From contig JAHRHY010000016.1 in the NCBI GenBank assembly GCA_019671135.1, forward strand, positions 864,501 to 928,500: DNA of 64,000 nucleotides, in the 5' to 3' direction. Numbering within the stretch: the stretch's first letter is position 1; every line of letters starts with the position of its first letter. Source of the stretch: Linnemannia hyalina. Taxonomy: Eukaryota; Mortierellomycota; Mortierellomycetes; Mortierellales; Mortierellaceae. Below the pieces are notes generated by a model, which worked only from the letters and a program-made list of their open reading frames with translations, did no database searches and was not told the origin of the DNA. The position numbers were made by a program, and so were the translations under genes. Positions 35,379-46,314 of this stretch are shown here, piece after piece.

Positions 35379-35759
35379 ATGTCAACTGCATCTAACTTCG
35401 CCTCTACTGCCGCTGGTCGACGCGCCAGATCCACCATAACCACCACCCAACCTCCTAGGGTCACCGGCCAAACTACCGCCTTCAAGGCGGCCACCACCAC
35501 CAGCTTCACTCAGATGACGGCCGTCATTAACATCAAGATGTCGAAACAGCGAGTTGAGCAGCTGCCTATGAAGGTTTTCTTCAAGCCTATCCCCCAGGTT
35601 CTCAAAAAGTACTGTGAGTACTGCAAGCAACAGTTTGTCTATGGATGGTGTCATGACTGTGAGTGCTGCATGGACTGTTGCCCTGATTACATTGATAAGC
35701 CTCCAGATGTTGGAGCACCTGTTGTGGTTGCCGAGGGCCGACCCTGCTACGGTCACTAA
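35379..35759 (+). CDS. Cysteine-rich protein (CxCCMxCCPD signature), copy B
   Basis: An intronless 126-residue protein of unknown family. Residues 1-70 are Thr/Ala-rich and basic, with no signal peptide. Residues 73-101 form a compact cysteine cluster, KYCEYCKQQFVYGW then CHDCECCMDCCPD, with nine cysteines in 26 positions, followed by a Pro/Val tail and a last Cys near the C-terminus. The CxxC pairs suggest zinc binding or palmitoylation; Cys-rich tails of fungal CYSTM and PLAC8 proteins look superficially similar, but neither motif matches fully. The upstream gene at 34281 is a shorter paralog. Third positions here favour C/T in a way seen in real genes of the window. Confidence 0.7.
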   Translation: MSTASNFASTAAGRRARSTITTTQPPRVTGQTTAFKAATTTSFTQMTAVINIKMSKQRVEQLPMKVFFKPIPQVLKKYCEYCKQQFVYGWCHDCECCMDCCPDYIDKPPDVGAPVVVAEGRPCYGH

Positions 35760-36303
35760 GCCCTTTCAGCCGTCATCGATATACGTCTTAGCCCGAGTCC
35801 CCTGTAGAGGAGTTGATGGTCCCTTCTTGACTGTATGTGTTGTCCTACACGCCGCGCCGGAGCCTTACTCTTTCAATCTTAGTGTTCATCCTTCTTTTTC
35901 TACCAAAAAAAAGGCAAAAACAAAAAAATCTTTCAGTAAATGCACACGTACTACCACGTCCTTCCACTTATACCACAGTTCACGGATAAAAAAACAAAAT
36001 AGTCGCTCGGCGTAGAGATCACCCTTCCATCTTTTTTTCTTAGCCGTTCTGTTACGCGTTCATTCCTTACTTTAGCTTCGCTCGTTGTGGTATGATATGA
36101 CGAACATCAAAACGACCTCCTCCTTGTGCAAAATTTGATCTGCAAAGAAAATGAGCAGCTCTTTACGCGATGTAACCATGGCAACCTCACCTTCAACCCC
36201 GCTGACAGGTCTATCGCCTAACTACACATGGTCAATTGCCAAGTAATCACCACCAAGACACTCACCAACACAACCCTCTCATCCAAGACCATCCTTACCT
36301 CTG
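35760..36303. other. Gap after the cysteine-rich gene
   Basis: AT-rich 3'-flanking sequence; nothing supportable. It marks the edge of the gene-dense part of the window. Confidence 0.4.
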
Positions 36304-36720
36304 TCAGGTGAACCCATGACAGGTCCAACGGACTGTTTGATTGTCGGAAGTAGTGAAAACAACCTCGTTTGCTCTCCAGTTGATCATAGGATTGACTTTG
36401 GTCAACCAAGGTTTGCCCAGGATAAGATCATATTTGTGCAGAGGGTAGACAATTGTGTCCAGATGGTCGAGGATAATGTCGCGATGTAAGCAAATGGAGG
36501 CAGTGTAGTAGGAGAAAAGGCGCCCGTGCCATTGGGTAGAGAACAGGAATAGGAACAGAGTCTTGTAAAATAATGTCGTTGTTGGAACGACAGAAGGATA
36601 GGGGAAGATGTAAGAGGGAACGAGGTCAGTGATAAGCAAGAATAGGTAGAGGTTGTCGGAGAAAACATGGCCCAACTCTTCACGATGAATCATGAAAGAA
36701 ATTTTATTGTCAGAATGCAT
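36304..36720 (-). mobile_element. Ty3/Gypsy fragment (retropepsin end)
   Basis: A 138-residue open frame on the minus strand ends with HKYDLILGKPWLTKVNP and NWRANEVVF, the C-terminal part of Ty3/Gypsy aspartic proteases (the ILG(M)-WL-NP-I-W pattern). The catalytic DTG end is not visible, and the upstream half matches the protease only weakly. No LTR, reverse transcriptase or integrase is nearby. This is an isolated remnant, on the opposite strand from the larger Gypsy remnant at 47.9-50.1 kb and unlikely to be part of it. Confidence 0.7.
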
Positions 36721-37960
36721 TCCAGACAGATTTATCAGACAACTGGTTACGTATGGTGGATATTAAAATAGATTTCGAAAAGCTTGGACGACAGTTGGCA
36801 GGCTTGACAGCGCCCCCATGAACAAAAACGGACTCAAATCCGTTTTAAAACCCGAATTGAAGGCTGCTGCCAATATCGCACATATGCAGTATGTGCCAGC
36901 GACATCCATGACATCTTGAATCCACATGGTGAATGGAGTGGACCTGTCCGGCTACTGGATGATGATTAGACATTCACAATTCGGGTAAGTAAATCATCCA
37001 TAGATCTTATGCAAGGTAATTATCGAGAACTACAAAGGCACCAATTACTTGGATTCGTGGGGAGACGAGTTAGATATCTAGCAAAAAAGAGCTTCCGGGG
37101 CCAGTGACGATCCAAATAAGATGCTCCTGCAACGAGAAGGTACTTGTTATAGGGAATGGAAATGATAGATGAGTTAATGTATTGTAATAGCAAGACAGCA
37201 AATAGCAAGGGTTCCCAGTGATCAGATTCACAATGACATCTAAATTGTTATTTACGAACTTAATGTGGTGAAAAGTATGGTGTATGGTCAAGTATGTCAA
37301 TGGGAAGAAGAGAGTGATCTTTATTACACACTGTTGAGGTTAATATGCCAGAGCCCACAACAGGTGGCGACGTCAGCACTACAGTGGCTCAAAAACTGGC
37401 CAAGCCATATAAGAATTCATTCATGCTTGATATTGCATCACTCGCACTAGTTAGCGTTTTCCCTTCGTTTGTTTGTGGTAACACAAAGGAAGGGATGGAT
37501 GGTTGTAATCATGTTTCGGTATGGGAACAAATAAACGAAGGACAAAGGAAGAGACAGAGAGGGGAAACAAGAGAGGAAGCAGAAGAAGGAGAGATTAGAG
37601 AAAGAGTGGACTAGGGGCGAAGCAAGAACGAATAGAGATAAATGGAGGAGAAAACGAAGGAAAAAATAAAATAAAAATAATCAAGGACAGTGGGTTAACG
37701 AACCCCAGGAAAATGTTCTAGTGCCAGTGAATCGAGGTTTCCTTTGCTACCATGTAATAGCAGCAGAGCAAGAGAGTGTGAACGGGGGACTAGAAGAAGG
37801 CAAGGTAAGTAAGGACAAGAGGATGCTAGGAAGCTAGATTTTTTTTCAAGCCCGTCCGAGACGATGCGTCAATTTTATCCAATTAAAAGTGGAGCTGTCT
37901 AAGTGTTTCTCGTACCTGCACATTGTTTACCTCACTCAGTAAGTATCCTAAACCGTACAG
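36721..37960. other. AT-rich gap without genes
   Basis: 1.2 kb of AT-rich sequence. A 89-residue ORF at 37345 has no recognisable features. Probably decayed repeat DNA. Confidence 0.4.
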
Positions 37961-37969
37961 CGCACATGA

Positions 37970-39690
37970 GGATTGTAAAGCCCGTCCTCATCGGGTCAAG
38001 GACGACGCGTGTGAGTTCAGACAACCCTTGTTGCTTTGTGGGACGCGTTTAAGAGATCTAGGTGTGCTCCTCCAACTCCTTGATGACCACGTTACCCTCC
38101 TTTCCATAATATCCATGCGCCTCTGTCCTAGCAGGGTGTCAATGACTGCTCGATCAGCCACTCTAGTATCGCTCTGCTCGCCTGGGCACCACTGTTCCCT
38201 GTGTTCTGCTACAGTTCGTCCACATAGGCACTCGTCCTCTCGGAGTTTCCGCCCGTAGATCTGTTTCCATCTGTGGGTCAGTGTACAGCGCCGTTGCAAA
38301 AAGAATTTGCCTATTACTATTTTTTGAGTAAAAATAATAGGCAAATTCATTTTGCAACGGCGCTGTACACTGTGCCCTCTGGTCCTTGGTGGTGTGCATG
38401 CGCTTCATGCTGTTGGTGATGCTGTTCTCCTTCTCCCACCTGATGGTCCTCTCGCAGCATGACTTCCATAGCTGCTCCCTGGCCTCCTTTTCGATGTATC
38501 GACAAAAGAGACGGCTCACGTGCTGGTAATTCCCTCTGCTATGTCATTGAACACCTTGCTCAAATGCGTAGCTAGGGCTTTCGGCACCAGGCCTCGGTAG
38601 ATGTGGCTAACTGTCCACGCACTCGGGATGTATTGTTCCGGCTCCTCCTCCTACTCTTCCTCGCCTGGCCGCTTGGTCGCCTACCACAGCGTCTTGCGGA
38701 GCTTTCTGGTTCTTTGCAGCCTCCACAAGGTCTCGGGAGGTGGTTGTTTTCCTGGCTTGAGCTGTCTCTGTCGCTGTTTGTTGAATAGTCGTATGACGAT
38801 CTCTCCCTATCCGTCGACTCGGTCGAGAGCATCTTCCCACAGCTCCTCCTGCGTCTCCGTGCTCTTGGAGCACGTCCAGATGTGCTCGTTATCATCCGCC
38901 TCTAGACTACACACTCGGCATAAGTCGTCCTTGTACAGATCTGGACGCCAGGTGCGTAAGATATTCATGGTAGGCAACACTCCTTGGACCTTCTTTATCT
39001 TATCGCTGCGTTGGCGTGTGTCCTGCTGTGAACTGAAAAAGGTGTTGACTGGCTTGTTGCTGTGTATGTTTGAAAGGGTGCCAAGCCAATCTGTGCCCTC
39101 GCAGTCTTGAATCGATCTTTTGGTCCTCCTGAGTGCCCTCCACTCTTGGTGCCAGCGTCTGGTGGTGTGCATCTTGAGCGCGTGTCCCGTATTCTGATCG
39201 AAGATCAAGCCGGACATCGTCGTAGAGTATTCGATTTCGTCCTGGGTGGCTCTGTTCACCTCCCATGCCGTTCCGCCTTGTGATTGCGCCTCCTTTGCTG
39301 CTATATCCGCCTTTCCGTTCCATTCATTTTCACTGTGGCCCTTGACCCACTCGACTGCTGTTTACCACGTGCGTTCACCGCATATTCGTGCGATCACCGC
39401 GCACTCTTCAGCGTACTTGCACCTCAGTTTTTCTCTCACCGACGCTCGTTTCCGATTGACAGGGAACTCTCTGAACTGTTTCGCCGCCGTTTGGTTGCCA
39501 ATTCGGATGCAGAGGTCCTGGTCCTGTGGTGTCGCGATGACTCCTGCAATCGATCCCATTAGTTCCGCTTTCGCCGATGATGTGAATCCCCCCGTGGTTT
39601 CCCTCACCACCGTCTGCTCCTCTCCTACGACTGCAACGGCTATGGCCCATGTCTCCTTCCCCTTGTTCACCATTGAACCAGCGGAGTAGA
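37970..39690 (-). mobile_element. Tad-like LINE remnant (RNase H and C-terminal zinc-knuckle region)
   Basis: Minus-strand frames read, from 39690 downward: an RNase H domain (SAGSMVNKGKETWAIAVAVV, AELMGSIAGVIA, then after a TAA at about 39360 EWVKGHSENEWNGKAD), a tail with a CCHC-like CRVC-x8-H-x4-C motif (about 38880-38930), and a C-terminal segment (REQLWKSCCERTIRWEKEN, about 38410-38480). This RNase H plus terminal zinc-knuckle order fits Tad-clade LINEs. The element is dead: it lacks endonuclease and reverse transcriptase, has several stops and frameshifts, and its first RNase H Asp is Ala. An 80-bp MITE interrupts it at 38286. A second copy of its 3' part lies at 57.9-58.35 kb. Confidence 0.8.
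38286..38365. mobile_element. 80-bp palindromic MITE, Tc1/mariner-like, TA target duplication
   Basis: The ends are perfect inverted copies of CAGCGCCGTTGCAAAA, and the arms continue as a near-palindrome (AATTTGCCTATTA) around a short AT loop. TA dinucleotides flank both sides (38284-38285 and 38366-38367), the target duplication of Tc1/mariner/pogo elements, whose ends often start CAG. The LINE copy at 58.15 kb lacks the insert at the matching site and aligns without a gap once one TA is removed. The element has no coding capacity and must have been mobilised in trans. Confidence 0.9.
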
Positions 39691-40132
39691 TATGTCTCAG
39701 TTCAGGCCTATTCTCTTTCCTGCAGCTCTCTATGGACTCCTGACAAGTCCAGGTTTTCCAAAGATATTCCTAACTACGTTATGCTGTCTGTCAGCCGCCA
39801 GTATACCTTGCCAGAAGCTTTCAACTACCAACTCACGACGCTTCATACCACCATCTAAGGCCAAATTTCAATCAAGGGCCAAGAGGACGGACGGCCTTGT
39901 CAGCTTGACTGTCAGTGCACACTCTGGAGATGGGCATTGTCCAGATGACAGAACGTGTGTCCAAGCACAAACAACTCTGCAACCGGAAGCGATGGCCTAT
40001 GCTTCAAGACCCAGTCTACCTCCGACCCCCATCTGAAGCAGCACTAACGTAGCCTCTCAACTCCTCCAACTTGCTCAACACAGTAAATCAGCCCAAGGTC
40101 CCTAATTGACCCGTCTCCTCGTCCTCGGACGC
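39691..40132. other. Gap between LINE and F-box pseudogene
   Basis: 440 bp. Probably LINE-derived sequence upstream of the RNase H fragment, but I could not follow the reading frame. No gene seen. Confidence 0.35.
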
Positions 40133-42037
40133 TCAGAGCCGGAGGTCTGGTCGACCCAGTTCTGCCAACCATTGATGAACATTGACTTTGTCAATATCCT
40201 GCAATGCTTGGAGATCCAGGGACGTCAACCAAGGCAATACCCCCACGACGCTGTAAAGCCCGTCAAAGGTCCATGCTTGTCCACCTGCGGAGAGTCCGAG
40301 GTGCCTGAGGTCAACGAGTTGGTTCAAACGTCCAAATCCAGCCAAGGCAGAATGATCCAAGTCAAGACTTTTGACTGTGAGAGAGCGAAGGTACCGCATT
40401 TGGCCAAGCTGCTCGTATATAGCTTGCCAAATCCGTTGGCGGTCCTGATTAGTGGTGATGAAGAAGGGGTCGATGCCAATCTCAATCCAGAGCTCCTCGA
40501 CCTGTGGCGCTGGGTTGCTGTAGGATGTGACCCCTCCTTCTTCAACCTCTCGGAAAAAGTCTCGAGGCTGGACAGCGAATCCCTTAAGAATAAGTGTCCT
40601 CACCTCTCTGTGCCAAAAGAGGATTGCATTCAAGCGCAAGGTGTTCTGCCAAGTCAGAATGTTCTCTTGGCCTTCATGTTCTCTCTGCACCTCCAGCTTG
40701 AACGACCTCAATTGAGGCGCGAACGTCCTGAACTGCAATGCCCACAACCGGTCGAACTCGCTTACGCTCTCCAACGTAATGCTTATAGCTGTAAGGAAGT
40801 CCAACCGGTCATGCATATTGACCATGTCGGATATCCTGAATGAGAGAGGTCTCTCGAACACCAACTCTTCAAGCTGCCTGCAGCTGAGAATTGGCCCCAT
40901 GGCCGTCTCCTGGATATCCGTTGGCTTTGCGGTCAGGACCAGCTTTTGGAGGTGAGGACAGTGTCGGAGGAGCCCAAGTTCACTCCGTGGAATCCGAAGA
41001 TTTTTGATAGCCCATTGAGGCTGGACCGCCTCTTCTTGTTGCGCTTGGCCAGCAACCTCCACGATTGCTGCCTGGTGGTGATATGGCGCATACCACCACC
41101 CCGCAAGTCCGAGCCCCTCAAGTTGACCAAACCTGCTAAACAGGTCACTCAATGGAACTGGTTCCCTTTCTTCCACTTCCTGCAACTCGCCTTCTTCCTC
41201 ACTCTCATCTATCTCTCCGTCCTCCGCACTCTCTGCCTCTGCCTCTACCTCAAACCCGATCAAGTCCAACTCGAGATGGCCCTACGTCAACAACTCTCTA
41301 GGATCCTTGAGCAGGTTCAACAGCACTCTCTTTGCCAAGCCGGTTGTCGTCAATCACAGCTTTTTGAGGTTGGGTATGGACCTCAGGATTACCACCAGCT
41401 CGGAGTACGAAAGTCCAGAGTCGTCGTCGTCCCCCCACTCTACCTCAACGACGCGGTGCAGGAGAGCACGAAGTTCGTCGAATTTCTCTTGGCGGACAAG
41501 ACCACCCAGGCGTCGGAACTGTGGACATCCCCATTTGCGGTGTGTGATTGACGTCCAGACAAATGGCATCATCGCAGCCCTCCAGTCCCAGGACACTCCC
41601 GACGCGTGGACGAGATCCTTCGTCCGGAGATGCGTGGCAATTTCGGACAACAGCTCAGGAAGGAAGTCGACTCGTGTTGGCATGGATGGGAGCAGCGCTG
41701 GGGCTGGCTCGACGGGCATGGCAGTCGGAGGTAGCGCTGGGGTATCCTCAGGGGTGGGTGGTGGCGGAGATCCTGCCGAAAAATCCTCAATGGGATGTGG
41801 TGGAGAGCCAATAGCGGTCTCCTCGACTTGCAGGAGCGAGGAGAAGTAGAACTTGTATCTTCGTATGGCGACAGGAGTTAGGGTGGATGCGGCTGGTGGT
41901 GGCCCCTGAATGGATAATAAACTCGGCGATGACGTGCTCGAAGGCAGGCGAGAAAGGGAAAGTTGCTCTTCAGCCTGTCGGATGGACGAGAAATAGAAAT
42001 GGTGTCTCGTAAGTTTGGGAGCTGTGGTTTTGAGCAC
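40133..42037 (-). pseudogene. F-box/LRR protein pseudogene (two in-frame stops)
   Basis: One continuous minus-strand frame runs from 42037 to 40133 and is interrupted only by a TGA (41354-41356) and a TAG (about 41282-41284). The first part has two similar segments (HHFYFSSIRQAEEQL and YKFYFSSLLQVEETA), then a Pro-rich linker and an F-box (VDFLPELLSEIATHL, then SWDWRAAMMPFVW). Downstream of the stops the frame continues as a leucine-rich helical/LRR region (LRSFKLEVQ, LRSLTVKSLDLDH, LVDLRHLGLS, LPWLTSLDLQALQDI). F-box/LRR proteins of this style form large families in Mortierella-type fungi and act as SCF ubiquitin-ligase adaptors. Both stops are one transition from Arg or Gln codons. An unseen intron spanning them is possible, but no good GT..AG pair is evident. 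Confidence 0.75.
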
Positions 42038-43351
42038 ACTTACTTTTCAATCAAGCGAGATCGTCTGACACCAAGGTAAAGTACTATAGGAATAAAACTC
42101 AGAGGGAATAAACACGGGCATCTTTTATTTCAAAGCCTTTCTTTCCCAACCTGGGGGCTGACTCTGGCAACTGTTGGCCATTATTGATGTTGTTGGGAGG
42201 ATGAGATCAAAACAACCTATAGGATTAGGATGAGCATCCTAAATAATTACGCGGGTATGCAATCAGGAACATCATGGTCGCTCTAGCCAAGCTGTTGTGA
42301 CCCGATTACCACGATGTTTAATGTGGTAAGTCCAGGTGTGCGATGCCCTACTGGCAGAAGCCCGAGTTTAATATATCATTTGACGTGGCAGACGGCGATT
42401 AAGGTGGTTGTTGGGGTAACAGACGATTGAAAACGGTTTTGAACTCAGATGGCCGTGATGGCACTTCGGTCGGTGAAATGGGCCGTTTACAGGGTTTTGG
42501 GCAATTGAAAATAGGGGGCGATGGCGGATTCCCGTTTTCGTTTGGTTCATTTTATGTTGAGCTCCAGGCGATCACGGTCTCTGGACACATTTTCAACTGC
42601 CTCGAGTTTGGTTCGATGGGTTTGTCAAGTTTCAGTGGCCATGACTTTACTTGGCCCCTGCTGGATTGTTTCTGTACTGGAGGCTGGAATACCAGTAAAG
42701 GACGGTGTCATGAATTCGAGTCATCATAAAAGCGGCGATAGGATTTGATCATCAGATCCAGGACGCGATGCGGATATTGAGGATTGAGGGGGGTTAGAAA
42801 ACGCGGAAAGTGAGGGCGAGCGATGGTCCTCGATTCGCGGAAACGGACAATGACCTGGCTAACTACTACCAGTTTGCTCAGTCGAAAATTTCGTCCGCAG
42901 TGTTGTTGGAGTTGGATCTCCTTTCTTTCTTTCTTCCTCCTTTCACACCATCTTTCCTCCTTCCTTTCTTTCTTTTCTTCCCCCCTTCCCCCCCCCCCCC
43001 CCCCTGTTTGTATGTACTTCTCAAAAGGATTGGTTTATTTGTAAGTTGCTTTTTATGAAGAACAAAGGTCCTAAAGTCTTTACAATGAAAGTAGCAATGA
43101 ACCTACTCAGGAGGAACAAAGGGGAGAATAGCAACGCACGAGGGGTAACAGAGAAGGGGAGTAAAGAGAACAGTGCAAAGGGTACCAAAGTACTCGGAAT
43201 AGAAAGAGAAGAAAAAAAGAGAGGCGTCGAAGGGCCATACCCTTGAAGGCCAACAAGGGTATTCCCCGAACTCACAAAACTTCATGTTTCTTTCTCCAGT
43301 TACACGCTCCTGTGAGCTTTCAAGGTGAAGTGTCCACCCTTTCATCGCACT
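42038..43351. other. Gap without genes, includes a C17 run
   Basis: 1.3 kb, AT-rich at first, then a CT tract ending in a run of 17 C (42988-43004). Nothing coding recognised. Confidence 0.45.
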
Positions 43352-43720
43352 CTAAGCAGGCGCAACCTTGCGTTTGTCCTCCTCGGCCCTCTGACGCTGT
43401 TGCTCCATCTTCTCAAAGTTGGCGACCTGTTGTTTGAGGGCTGAAGTCTCCCTCTCGAGGACTGTATAACCGATCTTGATCTGGTTACGTTCCTCTATTA
43501 AGGTGTTCACATCCTTGTACAGCTATCAAAGACGATAAATGCGAGATAAGAAAAGCAGGGGCTGTGAGTGAGCGTTGTCTTTGTTTGTATTATCGAATAA
43601 CAAACAAAAAATTAAGCTTGCTTTTGCGTTTGTTTGTGTGCTTGTGTACGCTGGACACACACCTCCTTAATCCGGGTGAGCATCCCCTGGATAACATTGC
43701 GCCATCTGCTTGTCCGTTCT
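43352..43720 (-). CDS. Small coiled-coil protein, 3' exons
   Basis: The terminal exon 43522-43352 reads LYKDVNTLIEERNQI, then ETSALKQQVANFEKM, then QQRQRAEEDKRKVAPA and a stop, a clear heptad-type coiled coil. It joins in phase 0 across a 150-bp intron (GTGTGT..GATAG) to a short exon ending at 43673 that reads WRNVIQGMLTRIKE. A 5' exon probably lies at 43790-43990; the frame reading HQQLQQFQNR fits in phase with a donor near 43793, but its start codon is uncertain. The protein would be about 75 to 145 residues. I do not recognise the family; it may be a subunit of a larger complex. Both exons are too short to stand out by length, and the call rests on composition and phase. Confidence 0.5.
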
Positions 43721-43990
43721 CATGGATGTTTGTTGATGTTTGGGACGTAGGGGTGATGGTGAGTAGCAGGGGTGTTCGTCAAGGTACGTCGGTTCTGAAA
43801 CTGCTGTAACTGCTGGTGGTTGTTGTCGCGGTGGGGTTCATGCTTGTTTGCTGTTTTGCTGTCTGCTGTTTGCTGTTTGGGTAAAGAGAATGTTGTGAGA
43901 GGTATGAACGGCGTTGTTAATGTGTGTGCGTGTTTCTGTGTGCGGAAGAAGAAAGAAAGAGAAGTGAGAGAGAGAAAAAGAGCCAATTTT

Positions 43991-46044
43991 TTTGCTCAAC
44001 TTCAACGTCCCAACGTATACATAAATGGAGTGAGAAAAACAAAGAAGACAAACCTCCTTCTCCATCCTTCCCTTACTTCACTCACTTTATTTCCCACCGC
44101 ATTTCAAACTACAATGGCCTCCAACGCTCTACCTTAAGCATTAAACGACCAGTGCAAAATGCACGCTTTTCACCAACTCTGCGATTGCCTCAATTGCGAG
44201 CGCAGGGTCCATAATCGAACCCTACAACCCTCTCCCAGGACCCCTTTGAGTCTGATGATTTGTCGGAAGAGGAGGTCTGAGGACGCCCCGATACGACGAC
44301 TTGCTATACGCAAGTTCCGCTGTCCCCGAGCTTGGAACAGCCCTCCTTGCTTGCGTCAGCCACGTCGTCGGCCGCCTCAACCGCGGTCGATATGCCTACG
44401 GTTCCTGTATCTCAGGCGACCTAGTTCCATTGTTTTCGTAAGTCAAACAGATAACGCAGCATTGACACTGGTCTCATGTTTTTGCTCTCATGTTTTTGTA
44501 CTGTCTCTATCATAAACAAAGGGTCCAATTGTGCCCGTGCCAATGATTGGCATCCCATCAAAATGTAGTGACCCATAAACATATGGAAAGAGATGGAAAT
44601 ACAAATGATCGAGTCACTTCAGAGTGCAACGACAGAAAAGTGGACTGGCAGATGTACGTAATCCCTTTGGACATATATACTGTTTACATTGGAGCGGATA
44701 TCGCACATTGTATCGGCATCTACATATTTGGCGTAAAAAGTCTATGGCGCCCAAGTAAACACAAACTCAGGGGTGATCCTGATATGTACATCGAAACGGA
44801 TATAAAATACCCTCTTGCAACAGCAGAGACCCTGTAATCGTCAAGTTCTACAACACAACAACGCAGAGAGGATCGCAAAAACCGCCTCCTCTTCCTCACC
44901 ATCCTCGCCCACTACTGGAGCTACAGCCAAACGAAAGAAGGGTGCCATGGCGTTTAATGGCAGTAAAGTTCCCCGTATTAGCGATGTAGTTGATAATCTA
45001 GAACATTTGTGCCCAGGGGTAGGAACAAAAAAAAAGAAAAAGAAGGGACAAAGCACAAAAGGCGCATGGTGCAAGAGGAAGAACTCACCGCTGACTACAG
45101 TAACTACAATGGTCACACCGACGACAATACAATGGCGAAAGCGAGGACGACAGTGCCATTGACGGCAACAACAACAACAACGACTGCATCAAATGGCAAT
45201 ATTTCTATCATCTTTTTCTTTCTCTTGCACCCTTTTGTGTTTTTCCCTACCTTCTCTTTTTTTTGTCCTTGTCTATGTTTTCTGCCCCTAAACAACATGT
45301 CCTGTATACTCGAAAAATATGGGCGTACCCACAGCGGTACTCGAAAAATGCAGAGTGCTTACTACAGCGCGGTTCCAAAAAAGAATGTCGCAGTGAAAAA
45401 ATTCTTGGGCATTGAGCTGATGGAATTACCACCAGCACTGCCGACATTCTTTTTGGAACTGAGCTGTGCATCACTCGAAAAATGCGGGCGTACTCAACAC
45501 GCGACAGGGCGGAAAATGAAAAATGTTGGCGCTACCCTATTGAGCATCGGTGGGTTCGCTCGGCCGCGTGCACAATGGAACCTTCCATTGCTGTGTCCTG
45601 CCATCACCATATCCCCCAACTTTCAACATGCGAATTTATTATACATAAATAGCCATACTTTTGTCTCTTTTTATGGTCTTTTTTCGTTACTCCTTCCCTT
45701 AACAAAGATATCCAGCAGTTTCTCTCCGCACTCCACCAACCTACTTCTTTTGCTACAGCAGTCGTGACTATCTTCATATAGGTATGTTGATCCCCTGCAT
45801 ATCTGCCATTGATATTACACTTGGATCCTGACATGTAAAAGGAAGTCGCACCCAGTAAGTCCCACAGTCACTTTCAATAGTTCTCAAGACACAAGACCTG
45901 TACAAACCACGTACACAACTGACCAGATTCACCCTCAAAACATCTGCAACGCTACCGCAAGAACACTCACAAGAACGTTCACGGAGCTGAACATCCCCTC
46001 CACACACCTGCACAACCTTGACCAGTCCCACGACCAACTTCAGA
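43991..46044. other. Gap with decayed coding traces
   Basis: 2 kb. Around 44110-44460 (plus) short frames such as DPFESDDLSEEEV and ASSAVPELGTALLACVSHVVGRL alternate between reading frames, suggesting a degraded gene, but no product can be named. An inverted-repeat element lies at 45309-45500. Purine/AC-rich sequence fills the rest. Confidence 0.35.
45371..45460. repeat. Inverted repeat with 24-25-base arms
   Basis: The left arm (45371-45395, GGTTCCAAAAAAGAATGTCG then CAGTG) is nearly the reverse complement of the right arm (45436-45460), with a 40-base spacer. Around it a CTCGAAAAATGCGGGCGTACT-like motif recurs in direct orientation (45309, 45350, 45474). Probably part of a non-autonomous transposon. 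Confidence 0.6.
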
Positions 46045-46314
46045 ATGTCGTTGTTTTCTTTTTTTGTCGTCTTCTTTCTCCTTGTTGCTTGTACTGCAGA
46101 AGCACTTTGGTGTCAATGCATCACAAATCCTGGTGATCCTTTCCATGACTTCGACCAGACATACTCTGTTTGCGCGGGAATGCCAGGAGCAGTGTATCAA
46201 CCATCTGACTGGATGGGCTTTAGACAAGGAAGGTGCGACGTTGGTTCGAGCTCCTCAGGTTTTATAAGTAAATGCAATGGCTATGGTTCCAATACTGTTC
46301 CCAATTGCTATTAA
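46045..46314 (+). CDS. Small secreted cysteine-rich protein
   Basis: 89 residues. A strongly hydrophobic signal peptide (FSFFVVFFLLVACTAEA) ends at about residue 20, leaving a mature chain of about 69 residues with six cysteines (WCQC, SVC, GRC, SKC, PNC), enough for three disulfides. Aromatic and Gly/Ser-rich content is high and no known fold was recognised. Such proteins in soil fungi can be effectors, antimicrobial peptides or wall proteins; nothing here decides between them. The second ATG (46045) was chosen because the nine residues encoded before it would disrupt the signal peptide. It lies in the repeat-rich half of the window. Confidence 0.7.
   Translation: MSLFSFFVVFFLLVACTAEALWCQCITNPGDPFHDFDQTYSVCAGMPGAVYQPSDWMGFRQGRCDVGSSSSGFISKCNGYGSNTVPNCY

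Noticed and set aside
37345..37614. 89-residue ORF as a gene
   Set aside because: No motif, purine-rich C-terminal half, AT-rich surroundings without splice or promoter support.
44114..44460. New gene starting with MASNALP
   Set aside because: Stops after seven codons; downstream coding-like bits switch frame and no splice pair restores one product.
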